NCBI GenBank assembly: GCA_020632755.1
Contig: JACKEY010000004.1
Coordinates: forward strand, 124,001-188,000
DNA: 64,000 bases
From: Alphaproteobacteria bacterium
Lineage (GTDB): Bacteria > Myxococcota_A > UBA796 > UBA2385
Reading direction: 5' to 3'
Shown here: positions 53,431-61,177 of the stretch, piece by piece
Layout of the letters: each line of letters starts with the position of its first letter
How positions within the stretch are numbered: position 1 is the first letter of the stretch
Translations under genes and position numbers: made by a program
The notes under the pieces: generated by a model
Databases searched by the model: none
What the model was told of the DNA's origin: nothing
The model's input: the letters and a program-made list of their open reading frames with translations, nothing else

Positions 53431-55185
53431 GCCGGGGCGGGTGTCCAGGACGATCCTCTCGCCGTCGTTGAAGCCGTCGAGCGCGTCGGGAACGATGAGC
53501 CCCGGCACGCCGTGCTCCCGCATGACGACAGCCAGATGGCAGAGCAGCGCCCCGCCTTCGCAGATGAACCCGAGCGTGCCGGGACCGGCTTCGTAGATCA
53601 GCTGGTCGAGGACGTGGAGGGGCCGGCGGATCACCAGGATCTCCGGTTCCTGGTCGCCCGACCGGGTGGCCGCCCTGCGGGAGTGCACATGCCGCTCGAT
53701 GCTTGCTTCGACGGCGCTGTCGGGCAGGTCCAGGATCCGGATGCGGCCGACCACTCGGCCCGCGCTGAGCACGTCGGCGCGGTCCGGAGGCGTCGTCGCG
53801 GCGCTCTGGTACAGGTCCACCAGGAAGAACCCGCCTGTGGGAGTGAACCCGAACTCGACGCCAGCGCCGGGGTAGCGGTCGGCCAGGCAGCTGGCGGCGT
53901 GGCAGATCTCCGCAAGCTGGCGCTCGGTGGCGCGGATCGCCGCCTGGACGGGGACCCGGACCGTCTTGCCGTCTTGCAGCTGCATGGCCAGTCGCTGTCG
54001 TCCCGGCTGGTGTGAGAGCACACATCCGTCCGGGTCGAGGGTGTAGATGGTGGGGTCGGCGAAGCCCTTGGTCACGAAGTGCCCATGCACGAGCTCGGCG
54101 TGCACCCGGCCGTCGGGGAGGCGTACCGCCACTCCGGTGCTGGCGGTCGGCTGCAACTCCTTGAGCAGGAACGCGAACCGTTCGTGCCGTTTCCCCACTT
54201 GATCGACGAATCCGCGCAGGTCGGCGAGGGCTGTCGGGCCGGTTCCGAAGCGCCGGAAGATCGCTCCGTCCAGGTCGAAGGGGGACAGCAGCACGGCGAT
54301 GAACTCGCCCCACCCTGCCAACGCACGCGCGGCAGCCTCCAAGTGGGCCTCGGTCGGGCGGGACGCGAGGGCGACAAGACCGTGGGAGATGCCCACGCCG
54401 AGCTCTGCCGCGGCCAGTCGCAGGGCGATCTTGTCGTGCTGGCGAACCACCGTGGGCAGTCGTTCGACCTGTTCGGGCGAGACGGGGACCAGATCCAGGC
54501 CGCGCTCGGTAGCCGCGACCAGGCCGGTGATCGGACGGGCCTGGAGGACGATGAGCGCTCCGTCCACGATGGCCCACTCGATGTCAGCGGGTTGGCCGAG
54601 CAGGGCCTCGACCCGTCGGCCGAGCGACAGCAGCGCCGCAGGGTCGATCTCTGGGAACTGCTCCGGGCTCGTGGACCCCGGCGTGAGCATCCATCGGCAT
54701 GCGTCGCCGGTGCCATCGACCAGCTTCGCCAGGTGGCCGCGGACGGCCTCGACCACCATGCCGGACTGTTCTCCCAGCGGGTCCGACGTGAACAGCACAC
54801 CCGAGCAGCTCGGGTGCAGCATCTCCTGGACCAGCACCCCCATGAGGACTTCAGCTCCCGCCGCTGACCGGGCGCGGGCAGAACCGCCGAGGGCCCGGCA
54901 ACGCTCGACCGCCGCGAGCACTTCCGGTTCTGCTGCCGGCACATCCAGGAAGGACTCGAACAGACCTGCCAGCGCACGCTCCGCACCATCTTCGCCCAGG
55001 CCCGATGACCGGACGGCGACGGTGGTCGCCCCCGTCCGATCCCGAAGGCTTGCGAGCTCCTCCTCCAGGCACCCCGGTGCGAGCTGGCGGTCGAACGCCA
55101 CGGCAAACCCGTCCGGAACCCTGACGCCCGACATGCGCAAATGCTGCCAGGAAGCCGCCTTCCCGCCGACCGCCCGACCGGTCAT
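53404..55185 (-). CDS. compact PEP-synthase-like dikinase next to viperin
   Basis: 593 residues. ATP-grasp part: VGGKAASWQHLRMSG (6-20), VPDGFAV, TTVAVRSSGLGEDGAE, GVLVQEMLHPSCSGVLFTSDP, IEWAIVDGALIVLQARPIT. The swivel domain has GGALLCHLAVVMREHG with His550 (Cys in place of the usual Ser before it). The linker between them (about residues 230-470) is much shorter than in the 799-residue relative at 48446, and the whole protein is ~200 residues shorter. ATG 55185 overlaps the PP-loop gene stop (ATGA). A phosphoryl-transfer role on a nucleotide or small molecule is likely; the substrate is unknown. Confidence 0.87.
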   Translation of the reverse strand: MTGRAVGGKAASWQHLRMSGVRVPDGFAVAFDRQLAPGCLEEELASLRDRTGATTVAVRSSGLGEDGAERALAGLFESFLDVPAAEPEVLAAVERCRALGGSARARSAAGAEVLMGVLVQEMLHPSCSGVLFTSDPLGEQSGMVVEAVRGHLAKLVDGTGDACRWMLTPGSTSPEQFPEIDPAALLSLGRRVEALLGQPADIEWAIVDGALIVLQARPITGLVAATERGLDLVPVSPEQVERLPTVVRQHDKIALRLAAAELGVGISHGLVALASRPTEAHLEAAARALAGWGEFIAVLLSPFDLDGAIFRRFGTGPTALADLRGFVDQVGKRHERFAFLLKELQPTASTGVAVRLPDGRVHAELVHGHFVTKGFADPTIYTLDPDGCVLSHQPGRQRLAMQLQDGKTVRVPVQAAIRATERQLAEICHAASCLADRYPGAGVEFGFTPTGGFFLVDLYQSAATTPPDRADVLSAGRVVGRIRILDLPDSAVEASIERHVHSRRAATRSGDQEPEILVIRRPLHVLDQLIYEAGPGTLGFICEGGALLCHLAVVMREHGVPGLIVPDALDGFNDGERIVLDTRPGSASAVTRL

Positions 55186-56057
55186 GGTTCGCCTCGCAAC
55201 AAGGCTCGGACGACCTGATCGACCCGGGCCTGAAGCTCCGCACCCGAGACTCCCTGCTTCCGGAACTCCACCAGCCGGGTCGCGAGAGGCACGGCAAACC
55301 GGTGCATATACGCGTCGATCTGCTCGGGCGTCATCAGCAGCTGGCCGTCCAGTCCACGGTCGTTGCCGCTGTTCACGCAGGGCAGCTGGCGCTCGCCTTC
55401 CTGCCACCCGTCGCCGAGGAGCCTGCCCATCTCGTCTTCCGAGGTGACCCCGTGGATCGGGAACTGCTGATTCAACCCGTGGGAGCGGCTGAACCGGCCG
55501 TAGGCGGCGACGGCTTCACGTGTCTGGTTGGCCTTGCGCTTGCCCTGGCGGTGCAGTTCCTTCTCCCCCGAGATCAGCGCCGTCGCTCCCACCACCTGCG
55601 CGAGGACGGTCCGCATCATGTAGAAGTGCAGATGGCAGCCGAGGCAGGGGGTGAAGAAGCCGAACGCCCCGATCAGTTCGTTCAGGTAGCGGCCGTTGAG
55701 CAGGCGCCAGGCGTCGACGTCCTCCATCACGAACCACGGGGCGACGACGACATCCGGGAACCGGCGCCCGACCTGGTCTCGCAGCGACCGCCAGTTCGAA
55801 TCGTAGACACTCCAGTCGCCGAACCGCGTCGGGACGACGTCTCCGACGGGGAGCAGAGTGCCGACCTCGTGGGTCTCCAGCCAGGCCATCGCCGCCGCAA
55901 CGCTGTCCCGGCCCGCGAAGTCGGTCAGCACCAGGGGCGTGGGGGCATCGCGGAGTGCATCGGTCACGACGCCCGGCAGCGCCGCCCGGCCATCGCCCCG
56001 TGCTGCGGCGGCGCAGAGCGCTTCGAACGTCACCAGTCTTGGCACCTGTTCGTGCAT
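55182..56057 (-). CDS. PP-loop ATP-pyrophosphatase-like protein
   Basis: 291 residues from ATG 56057 (GGGGAG 8 bases upstream). A PP-loop-type motif VLTDFAGRDSVAAAM (44-57) replaces the usual SGGxDS with AGRDS. A second conserved block, TPCLGCHLHFYMMRTVLAQ (about 136-154) with ISGEKE (162-167) and KANQT (175-179), resembles N-type ATP pyrophosphatases of thiolation and deazapurine pathways, in which ATP adenylates the substrate, releasing pyrophosphate. The Cys pair could bind zinc. The superfamily assignment is inferred from pattern. It is coupled to the downstream dikinase and converges on the viperin operon, so all four genes form one locus. Confidence 0.68.
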   Translation of the reverse strand: MHEQVPRLVTFEALCAAAARGDGRAALPGVVTDALRDAPTPLVLTDFAGRDSVAAAMAWLETHEVGTLLPVGDVVPTRFGDWSVYDSNWRSLRDQVGRRFPDVVVAPWFVMEDVDAWRLLNGRYLNELIGAFGFFTPCLGCHLHFYMMRTVLAQVVGATALISGEKELHRQGKRKANQTREAVAAYGRFSRSHGLNQQFPIHGVTSEDEMGRLLGDGWQEGERQLPCVNSGNDRGLDGQLLMTPEQIDAYMHRFAVPLATRLVEFRKQGVSGAELQARVDQVVRALLRGEP

Positions 56058-56089
56058 CCGTCGGTCTCCCCGGGGACAACTGCGGGAGC

Positions 56090-56095
56090 ACCCTA
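56090..56095 (-). promoter_or_regulatory. possible -10 element (TAGGGT) of the PP-loop/dikinase operon
   Basis: Leftward TAGGGT about 32 bases before ATG 56057, with GGGGAG in the leader. Confidence 0.3.
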
Positions 56096-56186
56096 TCGGA
56101 CAGACCCCGACGCGGCGCCTCCCTCCCCGCGGATTGTGCGACAGGCCCCGCCCGGTCGTGCTGCACCCTCGCCCTGACGGACGCGA

Positions 56187-56192
56187 TAGCCC
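56187..56192 (+). promoter_or_regulatory. TA element (TAGCCC) 7 nt before the radical SAM gene
   Basis: TAGCCC, 7 bases, ATG 56200; no Shine-Dalgarno sequence. Confidence 0.4.
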
Positions 56193-56199
56193 CCTGCCC

Positions 56200-57108
56200 A
56201 TGCGCTACACCGGCAAGCTCTACCGACCCCCCAGCGAAGCGCGGAGCTACATCCTCCAGGCCACCATCGGCTGCTCCTGGAACAACTGCACCTACTGCGA
56301 CATGTACCGCGACAAGCCGGACTTCCGCGTCCGGCCGCTGTCGGAGTCCCTCGAGGACATCGCCATGGCGGCGTCGGCCTTCGGGCCCCGGGTCGACAAG
56401 GTGTTCGTGGCCGACGGGGACGCGCTGTGCATGCCGATGTCCCACTGGGAGCCGATCCTGGCGGCGCTGCGGGCGGCCTTTCCGCGGCTGCGGCAGGTGT
56501 CCTGCTACGCGATGGCCCGCAACGTGCTCGAGAAGACGCCGGCCGAGCTCGCCGCGCTGCGCGCCCAGGGGCTGACGGTGCTCTACATGGGCCCGGAGTC
56601 GGGTGACGAGCAGACGATGCGCGAGCTGGCCAAGCAGCCGCGCCTCGCCGGGGTGCCCCGCGACCGCGACTACCTGTTCGACAGCCACGTGGCCGCCGCG
56701 CAGCAGGCGCATGCCGCCGGCATGAAGCTCAGCACCATCTTCCTGCTGGGCGCCGGCGGGGTGGCCCGCTCGGCCGAACACGCCGCGGGCAGCGCGCGGC
56801 TCATCACGGCCATGGATCCCGACTACCTCGCTGCCCTGACGCTCACGGTGGTGCCGGGCACGCCGCTCGATCGCACCCGGCATCGCAAGGGCTGGCAGCT
56901 GCCGGAGATCGAGGGCCTGCTCGGCGAGCTGCGCACGATGGTCGGGGACAGCCGCCCCTCACGGGCCTTGTTCCGCACCAACCACGCCAGCAACTACCTG
57001 CCCCTGGCCGGCACCCTGCCCGACGACCGCGAGCGCATCGTGCAGGTCATCGACCTGGCGCTGGCGGGGCAGATCCCGCTCCGGCCGGAGCACCGGCGGG
57101 GGCTGTGA
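56200..57108 (+). CDS. radical SAM protein of the CX4CX2C type
   Basis: 302 residues. The cluster motif is GCSWNNCTYCDMY (Cys25, 30, 33), spaced CX4CX2C instead of CX3CX2C, as in a large uncharacterised group close to COG1032-type enzymes without a B12 domain. VFVADGDALCMP and GPESGDEQTM are the SAM-binding strands typical of this group; the C-terminus includes RTNHASNYLPLAGTLP. The function is unknown. Although it lies beside the viperin locus, its typical GC-rich codon use and separate TA promoter suggest an unrelated gene. Confidence 0.85.
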   Translation: MRYTGKLYRPPSEARSYILQATIGCSWNNCTYCDMYRDKPDFRVRPLSESLEDIAMAASAFGPRVDKVFVADGDALCMPMSHWEPILAALRAAFPRLRQVSCYAMARNVLEKTPAELAALRAQGLTVLYMGPESGDEQTMRELAKQPRLAGVPRDRDYLFDSHVAAAQQAHAAGMKLSTIFLLGAGGVARSAEHAAGSARLITAMDPDYLAALTLTVVPGTPLDRTRHRKGWQLPEIEGLLGELRTMVGDSRPSRALFRTNHASNYLPLAGTLPDDRERIVQVIDLALAGQIPLRPEHRRGL

Positions 57109-57120
57109 ACGAACCCCCGC

Positions 57121-58395
57121 TCAGCGCCGCCCACAGATGACGGCCGAGTCGGTCAGCAGGTCGCAGGGCACGTCGTTCCAGGTGTAGTCGCGGTCGCCCT
57201 GGATGGCCGCGCAGTCCTCGCCGCTGTCGACCAGGGCGAGCTCCCCGCCGCCGCCTCCACCGCCGTCGTTGGGCTCGCCGACGCCCCAGTTCGTGTAGTC
57301 GAGCGCCGCGCCGTCGGTCCACTCGAAGGTGCCCTCGACGACCACGTCGGTCAGGCCGATCAAGGCATAGGGCATGGCCGCCTCGATCATCAGCTCGCGC
57401 ACGAACTGCTGTTCCGCGGCCGAGCGGATCGACGCCATGTCGCCGCCGAAGGCCCCGGTGCACAGCGCCCGGGCATCCTCCCAGACGAATTCGTCGAAGC
57501 AGACACCGAAGGTCGCTCCGTCCAGGATGCCGATCTGGCAGTCCAGACCGTCGCAGTCCGAGTCGATGCCGTCGGAGACCACATCGACCGCTCCCGGGTG
57601 GATGGCGGCGGACGCATCGTTGCAGTCGGTGTTGTCGGTGGTGTAGCCCTCCACCACGTCGCTACACTCGTCGATGAAGTGATCGGGGTCGCCGTAGCCG
57701 TCTTCGTCGGCATCCACGTAGTAGCGGGTCGTCGGCACGCCCTCGTCGATGTCGCCGTCGCAGTCGTCATCGATGCCGTTGCAGACCTCGACGGCGCCAG
57801 GGTGGATGGTCGGGTCCTCGTCGTTGCAGTCGTCGGCGGCCACGGTGCCGTCGCCATCCAGGTCCCACTGGTCCGTGGGGAGGGCTCCTGCCTCGGACCC
57901 GACGATCCTGAACCGCTGGGGGTAGTTGGCGCTGCGTACCTCGACCTCGAAGCTCCAATTCCGCTCCCGCGGGGTCCAGAGCAGCTCGAACTCGACTCGC
58001 TGCTGCAGGTTGTCGCTGTCGCCCATCTCCACGGGCAGCTCGACCCCCTGCGACGTCACGTCGGCAGACGTGAAGTCGACGCCCGACTCCCCCGTCACGA
58101 ACACTCCGAACAGCACGTCGAGTGGCTCCCCCTCGACGTAGCGCTCGAGGACGTGTTTCTCCTCGACGCCGACGGCAAAGGGCGCGATCTCGACCAGCGC
58201 GCCGTCCTCGATGGCCGGACCCTTGTCGAGGGTCGTGAACACATCGCCGTCGATCATGGTCGAGCCCGAGTCGCCGCCGGCGGAGCCCGTGTCGCCGCCG
58301 GCGGAGTCCGTGTCGGAGTCGCCGCCCGGCGGGGTGCACGCGAGCAGCGCCCCTCCCAACGACAGCGGAATCAGGGCGAGCAAGGCGGAAACCAT
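57121..58395 (-). CDS. lipoprotein with calcium-type repeats and C-type lectin-like domain
   Basis: 424 residues. Lipobox LLAC gives Cys20, followed by a Gly/Asp/Ser linker. A beta domain of ~150 residues comes next, then MopE-like Asp-rich motifs (VCNGIDDDCDGDIDEG, VVSDGIDSDCDG) that probably bind calcium. The last ~125 residues form a C-type lectin-like domain: FVWEDARALCTG, ASIRSAAEQQFV, GLTD, WTDGAALDYTNWGVGEPND (including the EPN motif), and WNDVPCDLL with WND. EPN predicts mannose-type binding in animal lectins. A surface adhesion role is likely. Confidence 0.87.
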   Translation of the reverse strand: MVSALLALIPLSLGGALLACTPPGGDSDTDSAGGDTGSAGGDSGSTMIDGDVFTTLDKGPAIEDGALVEIAPFAVGVEEKHVLERYVEGEPLDVLFGVFVTGESGVDFTSADVTSQGVELPVEMGDSDNLQQRVEFELLWTPRERNWSFEVEVRSANYPQRFRIVGSEAGALPTDQWDLDGDGTVAADDCNDEDPTIHPGAVEVCNGIDDDCDGDIDEGVPTTRYYVDADEDGYGDPDHFIDECSDVVEGYTTDNTDCNDASAAIHPGAVDVVSDGIDSDCDGLDCQIGILDGATFGVCFDEFVWEDARALCTGAFGGDMASIRSAAEQQFVRELMIEAAMPYALIGLTDVVVEGTFEWTDGAALDYTNWGVGEPNDGGGGGGGELALVDSGEDCAAIQGDRDYTWNDVPCDLLTDSAVICGRR

Positions 58396-58420
58396 CGATG
58401 CCTCCGGGGGTGCAGCCCGG

Positions 58421-58426
58421 ACTGTA
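58421..58426 (-). promoter_or_regulatory. probable -10 element (TACAGT) of the lectin-like lipoprotein gene
   Basis: Leftward TACAGT, 25 bases before ATG 58395, with GGAGG in the leader. Confidence 0.35.
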
Positions 58427-58523
58427 GCGCCGGCGGCGCGGATGGGGGCGTTGGCCGGCGGCGTCTGGAGGCGTGCGCCTCGATCCCATGACGGTAGGGA
58501 TCCCTCCTGTCCCCGGAGTCCCC

Positions 58524-59276
58524 ATGATCCCCCACCTCGCCGCCCTGTGCCTCTCCGTCCTGTCCTCCTCGGCACACGCCACGGATCCCGACGCGAACTC
58601 GGTCACCGAGCAGACCTCCGCTGGCCCCTTCGTGGTGCACGCCGTCCAGCACGGCACCGCCCGCATCGAGTTCGGCGGCAAGACCATCTGGCTGGACCCC
58701 TGGTCCCAGGCCCCGCTCGGCGATGCCCCCGCCAAGGCGGACGTGCTGCTGATCACCGACATCCACCCCGATCACCTGGACCCGGCCGCCATCGACAAGG
58801 TGCACACGGCGCAGACCGTGACGGTGGCTCCGGCGGCCGTCCGCGATGCCTGGCAGGGCGGTGACGTCGACCACGTCCTGGCGAACGGCCAGACGGTCGA
58901 GGTCGCGGGCATGAAGATCACCGCCGTCCCGATGTACAACCTGCACCGCGGTCCCGAGCCCGGGAAGCTGTTCCACGACAAGGGGCGGGGCAACGGCTAC
59001 CTCATCGAGGTCGGCGGCAAGCGGATCTACTTCGCCGGCGACACGGCGTGCACCGACGAGCTGAAGGGCCTGAAGGACGTCGACCTCGCCTTCGTGCCGA
59101 TGAACCTGCCCTACACCATGCCGCCCGAAGAAGCGGCGCCTTGCGTGGCGGCGATGAAGCCGAAGCGGGTCGTGCCCTACCACTACCGGGGCAGCGATCT
59201 GTCGGTCTTCGAGCAAGGCCTGGAAGGCAGCGGGGTCGACGTCGTGCGGCTGGAGTGGTACCCGAGCCAGGACTAG
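58524..59276 (+). CDS. secreted metallo-beta-lactamase fold protein (UlaG-like)
   Basis: 250 residues from ATG 58524 (GGAG upstream; an ATG at 58473 would place extra residues before the signal peptide). Signal peptide of about 18 residues (LSSSAHA). Metal motifs: HGTARIEFGGKTIWLDPW, DIHPDHLD (HxDH part, with first His position replaced in DIHPDH), FAGDTACTDE and a C-terminal PYHYRG. This order is that of the UlaG/L-ascorbate-lactonase-like group. Likely a periplasmic hydrolase; the substrate is unknown. It differs from the 366-residue cytoplasmic enzyme at 41779. Confidence 0.86.
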   Translation: MIPHLAALCLSVLSSSAHATDPDANSVTEQTSAGPFVVHAVQHGTARIEFGGKTIWLDPWSQAPLGDAPAKADVLLITDIHPDHLDPAAIDKVHTAQTVTVAPAAVRDAWQGGDVDHVLANGQTVEVAGMKITAVPMYNLHRGPEPGKLFHDKGRGNGYLIEVGGKRIYFAGDTACTDELKGLKDVDLAFVPMNLPYTMPPEEAAPCVAAMKPKRVVPYHYRGSDLSVFEQGLEGSGVDVVRLEWYPSQD

Positions 59277-59298
59277 CGGTGTTAGGGGACTAGCGACG

Positions 59299-60438
59299 CT
59301 AGCCCGGTACCAGCTGCATCCCCCTGCGGGTCCCCTGCGGGCGGATGACCCAGCGGCGCGGGAAGTCCCGGCCCGGGTCGACCTCGGCCTGCAGCAGCCA
59401 GGGCACGTCGCGGCCGTCCATCCAGGCGGCCACGGCCTCGCCCACGGCAAGGTGGGTGGTCACGCCGAAGCCGCCGAGCCCCGCGGCCCACGACAGGCCG
59501 GGCACCTCCGGATCGGGCCCCAGCAGCGGCCGGCGGTCCGGAGCGAAGGTCCGCAGCCCGGTCCAGCCCCCCCGCCAGCGCAGGTCCGACAGGGCGGGCA
59601 GCAGCTGCAGGAGCCGCTCGCTGACGGTCTCGCGCCAGGTCGGATCCACCGCTCCGGTCGAGCCCGGCCCGGGGGCGGGCGGGTCGATCCGCTCGTCGCA
59701 GCCGCTCACCAACCAGCCGCCGCCTTCGGGCCGGATGTAGAGCCCCAGGTCTTCCAGCCAGCACCAGGGATGGGTGGGGGAGGAGAGGGGATGCGGCGCC
59801 GACTGCAGCAGGCTGCGTCGGATCGGGTGCAGGGGGCGGCGGAGTCCCAGCGAGGCGACCAGTGCGCCGCTCCAGGCGCCGGCGGCGAGCACGACCCGGT
59901 CGCAGGACAGCTCGCCGTGGGAGGTGGACAGTCCCGCGATCCGGCCGCCCGACAGGCGCAGGCCGTGCACCGCGACATCGCAGCGCACGGTGCGTTCCCG
60001 GAGCAGGCCGGTCAGCAGGGCATGCGGATCGGCCACCCGCGCCCCCGGTACCGACCAGGCGCGCCGCAGGGGCGCCCCGTCCAGCGCGGGGGGCAGCTCG
60101 GTGGTCGGGTGGACCTCGACCCCCGCGGCCCGCAAGCTGGCCACGGCGTCGTCGAGCTCGTCGGGTTCGTGGATCAGGCCGTGCACCGCGCCGGTGATCG
60201 TCGACGGCGGCTGCTCCCAGGCGTCGTCGAGCCCCTCGAGCAGCTCCTGCGCCCGCAGCGCCAGCCGCCGCTCCACCGGGTCCTCGACCAGCAGCCGCAC
60301 CATGCCGGCGTTCTGGGCGGTGGCCTCGGCGCCCGGCTGGCGGCCCTGCTCGAGCAGCACGACGGATCCATCGAGTCGCGCCGCGACCGCTGCTCCGGCC
60401 AGGCCGGCGCCGATCACGATGGTGTCGATGTGCTCCAT
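59299..60438 (-). CDS. FAD-dependent oxidoreductase (DAO family)
   Basis: 379 residues. N-terminal dinucleotide-binding motif IVIGAGLAGAAVAARL (7-22) and VVLLEQG with the ribose-binding Glu. The DAO-type C-terminal region has GGWTGLRTFAPDRRPLLGP and GLGGFGVTTHLAVG, as in glycine or sarcosine oxidases and related enzymes that oxidise amines. It starts 15 bases after the stop of the glycosylase gene in the same direction, so it is probably co-transcribed with it. The exact substrate cannot be predicted. Confidence 0.88.
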   Translation of the reverse strand: MEHIDTIVIGAGLAGAAVAARLDGSVVLLEQGRQPGAEATAQNAGMVRLLVEDPVERRLALRAQELLEGLDDAWEQPPSTITGAVHGLIHEPDELDDAVASLRAAGVEVHPTTELPPALDGAPLRRAWSVPGARVADPHALLTGLLRERTVRCDVAVHGLRLSGGRIAGLSTSHGELSCDRVVLAAGAWSGALVASLGLRRPLHPIRRSLLQSAPHPLSSPTHPWCWLEDLGLYIRPEGGGWLVSGCDERIDPPAPGPGSTGAVDPTWRETVSERLLQLLPALSDLRWRGGWTGLRTFAPDRRPLLGPDPEVPGLSWAAGLGGFGVTTHLAVGEAVAAWMDGRDVPWLLQAEVDPGRDFPRRWVIRPQGTRRGMQLVPG

Positions 60439-60453
60439 GGCGCCGTTCCGGGC

Positions 60454-61122
60454 TCAGCCGTCGATGGACAGGGCGGCGATCGACGACAGGGCAGACAGGG
60501 AGCGCCCGGTCTCGGCCCGCCAGGCCAGGAAGGCCTGCTGGGCGGCGCGCTGATCGCGGGCGCTGGTCCCCTTTCCGACCGCCACCCCGGCGTGTCGCAG
60601 CGCGGCCAGCACGTCGTTCGACAGCAAGAAGGTGTCCACCCCCAGGCGGCGCAGCATGTACGGACCCGTGCTGCCGCCCAGCCGGCTGCCGTTCCGGGCG
60701 AGCCACTGCCACAGCCCCACCGGGTCGTCGGCGGGCCAGGCGGCGACGAAGGCGCCGAAGCTGCCGTGTTCGGCGGCGACCTCACGCAGCATGGCGGCGT
60801 TCTGGACCGTGGCGCGGATCTTCTGGCCGTTGCGCACGATGCGCTCGTCCCGGAGCAGGCGATCCAGGTCGTCGGTGTCCCAGGCGGCGATGGCGTCAGG
60901 ATCGAAGCCCTCGAAGGCGGCCTCGAAGCCGTCCCACTTGGACCGGATGACCCGCCAGACGAAGCCGGCCGAGAAGACGTGCAGGGCCATGCCGCTGAGC
61001 CAGCGGTCGTCGGGGACGGTGGCTGGATCGACGAGCGCCGGCAGGCCGTCGATGCGGGCCTGGACGGCGGCTTCGCCGTGGCGGTCGATGGCCGAGGAGA
61101 GGATCGGGGCGAAGGAGGACAC
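60454..61122 (-). CDS. DNA-3-methyladenine glycosylase I family protein
   Basis: 222 residues from GTG 61122 (GAGG 5 bases upstream; GTG 61128 is the alternative). It matches the Tag-like group of the HhH-GPD superfamily: FSAGFVWRVIRSKWDGFE, then RIVRNGQKIRATVQNA, GSFGAFVAAWP, and GSRLGGSTGPYMLRRLG with FLLSNDV. Tag removes 3-methyladenine from alkylated DNA. The canonical E. coli Tag zinc-snap Cys/His residues are not present, which is normal for this subgroup. Co-oriented with the FAD oxidoreductase downstream; a functional link is not evident. Confidence 0.85.
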   Translation of the reverse strand: MSSFAPILSSAIDRHGEAAVQARIDGLPALVDPATVPDDRWLSGMALHVFSAGFVWRVIRSKWDGFEAAFEGFDPDAIAAWDTDDLDRLLRDERIVRNGQKIRATVQNAAMLREVAAEHGSFGAFVAAWPADDPVGLWQWLARNGSRLGGSTGPYMLRRLGVDTFLLSNDVLAALRHAGVAVGKGTSARDQRAAQQAFLAWRAETGRSLSALSSIAALSIDG

Positions 61123-61177
61123 GGGCACCTCGCGAGCACGGGGGCTCCGCTCTGCGAGGCGCCCCGTGCCAACGCTT

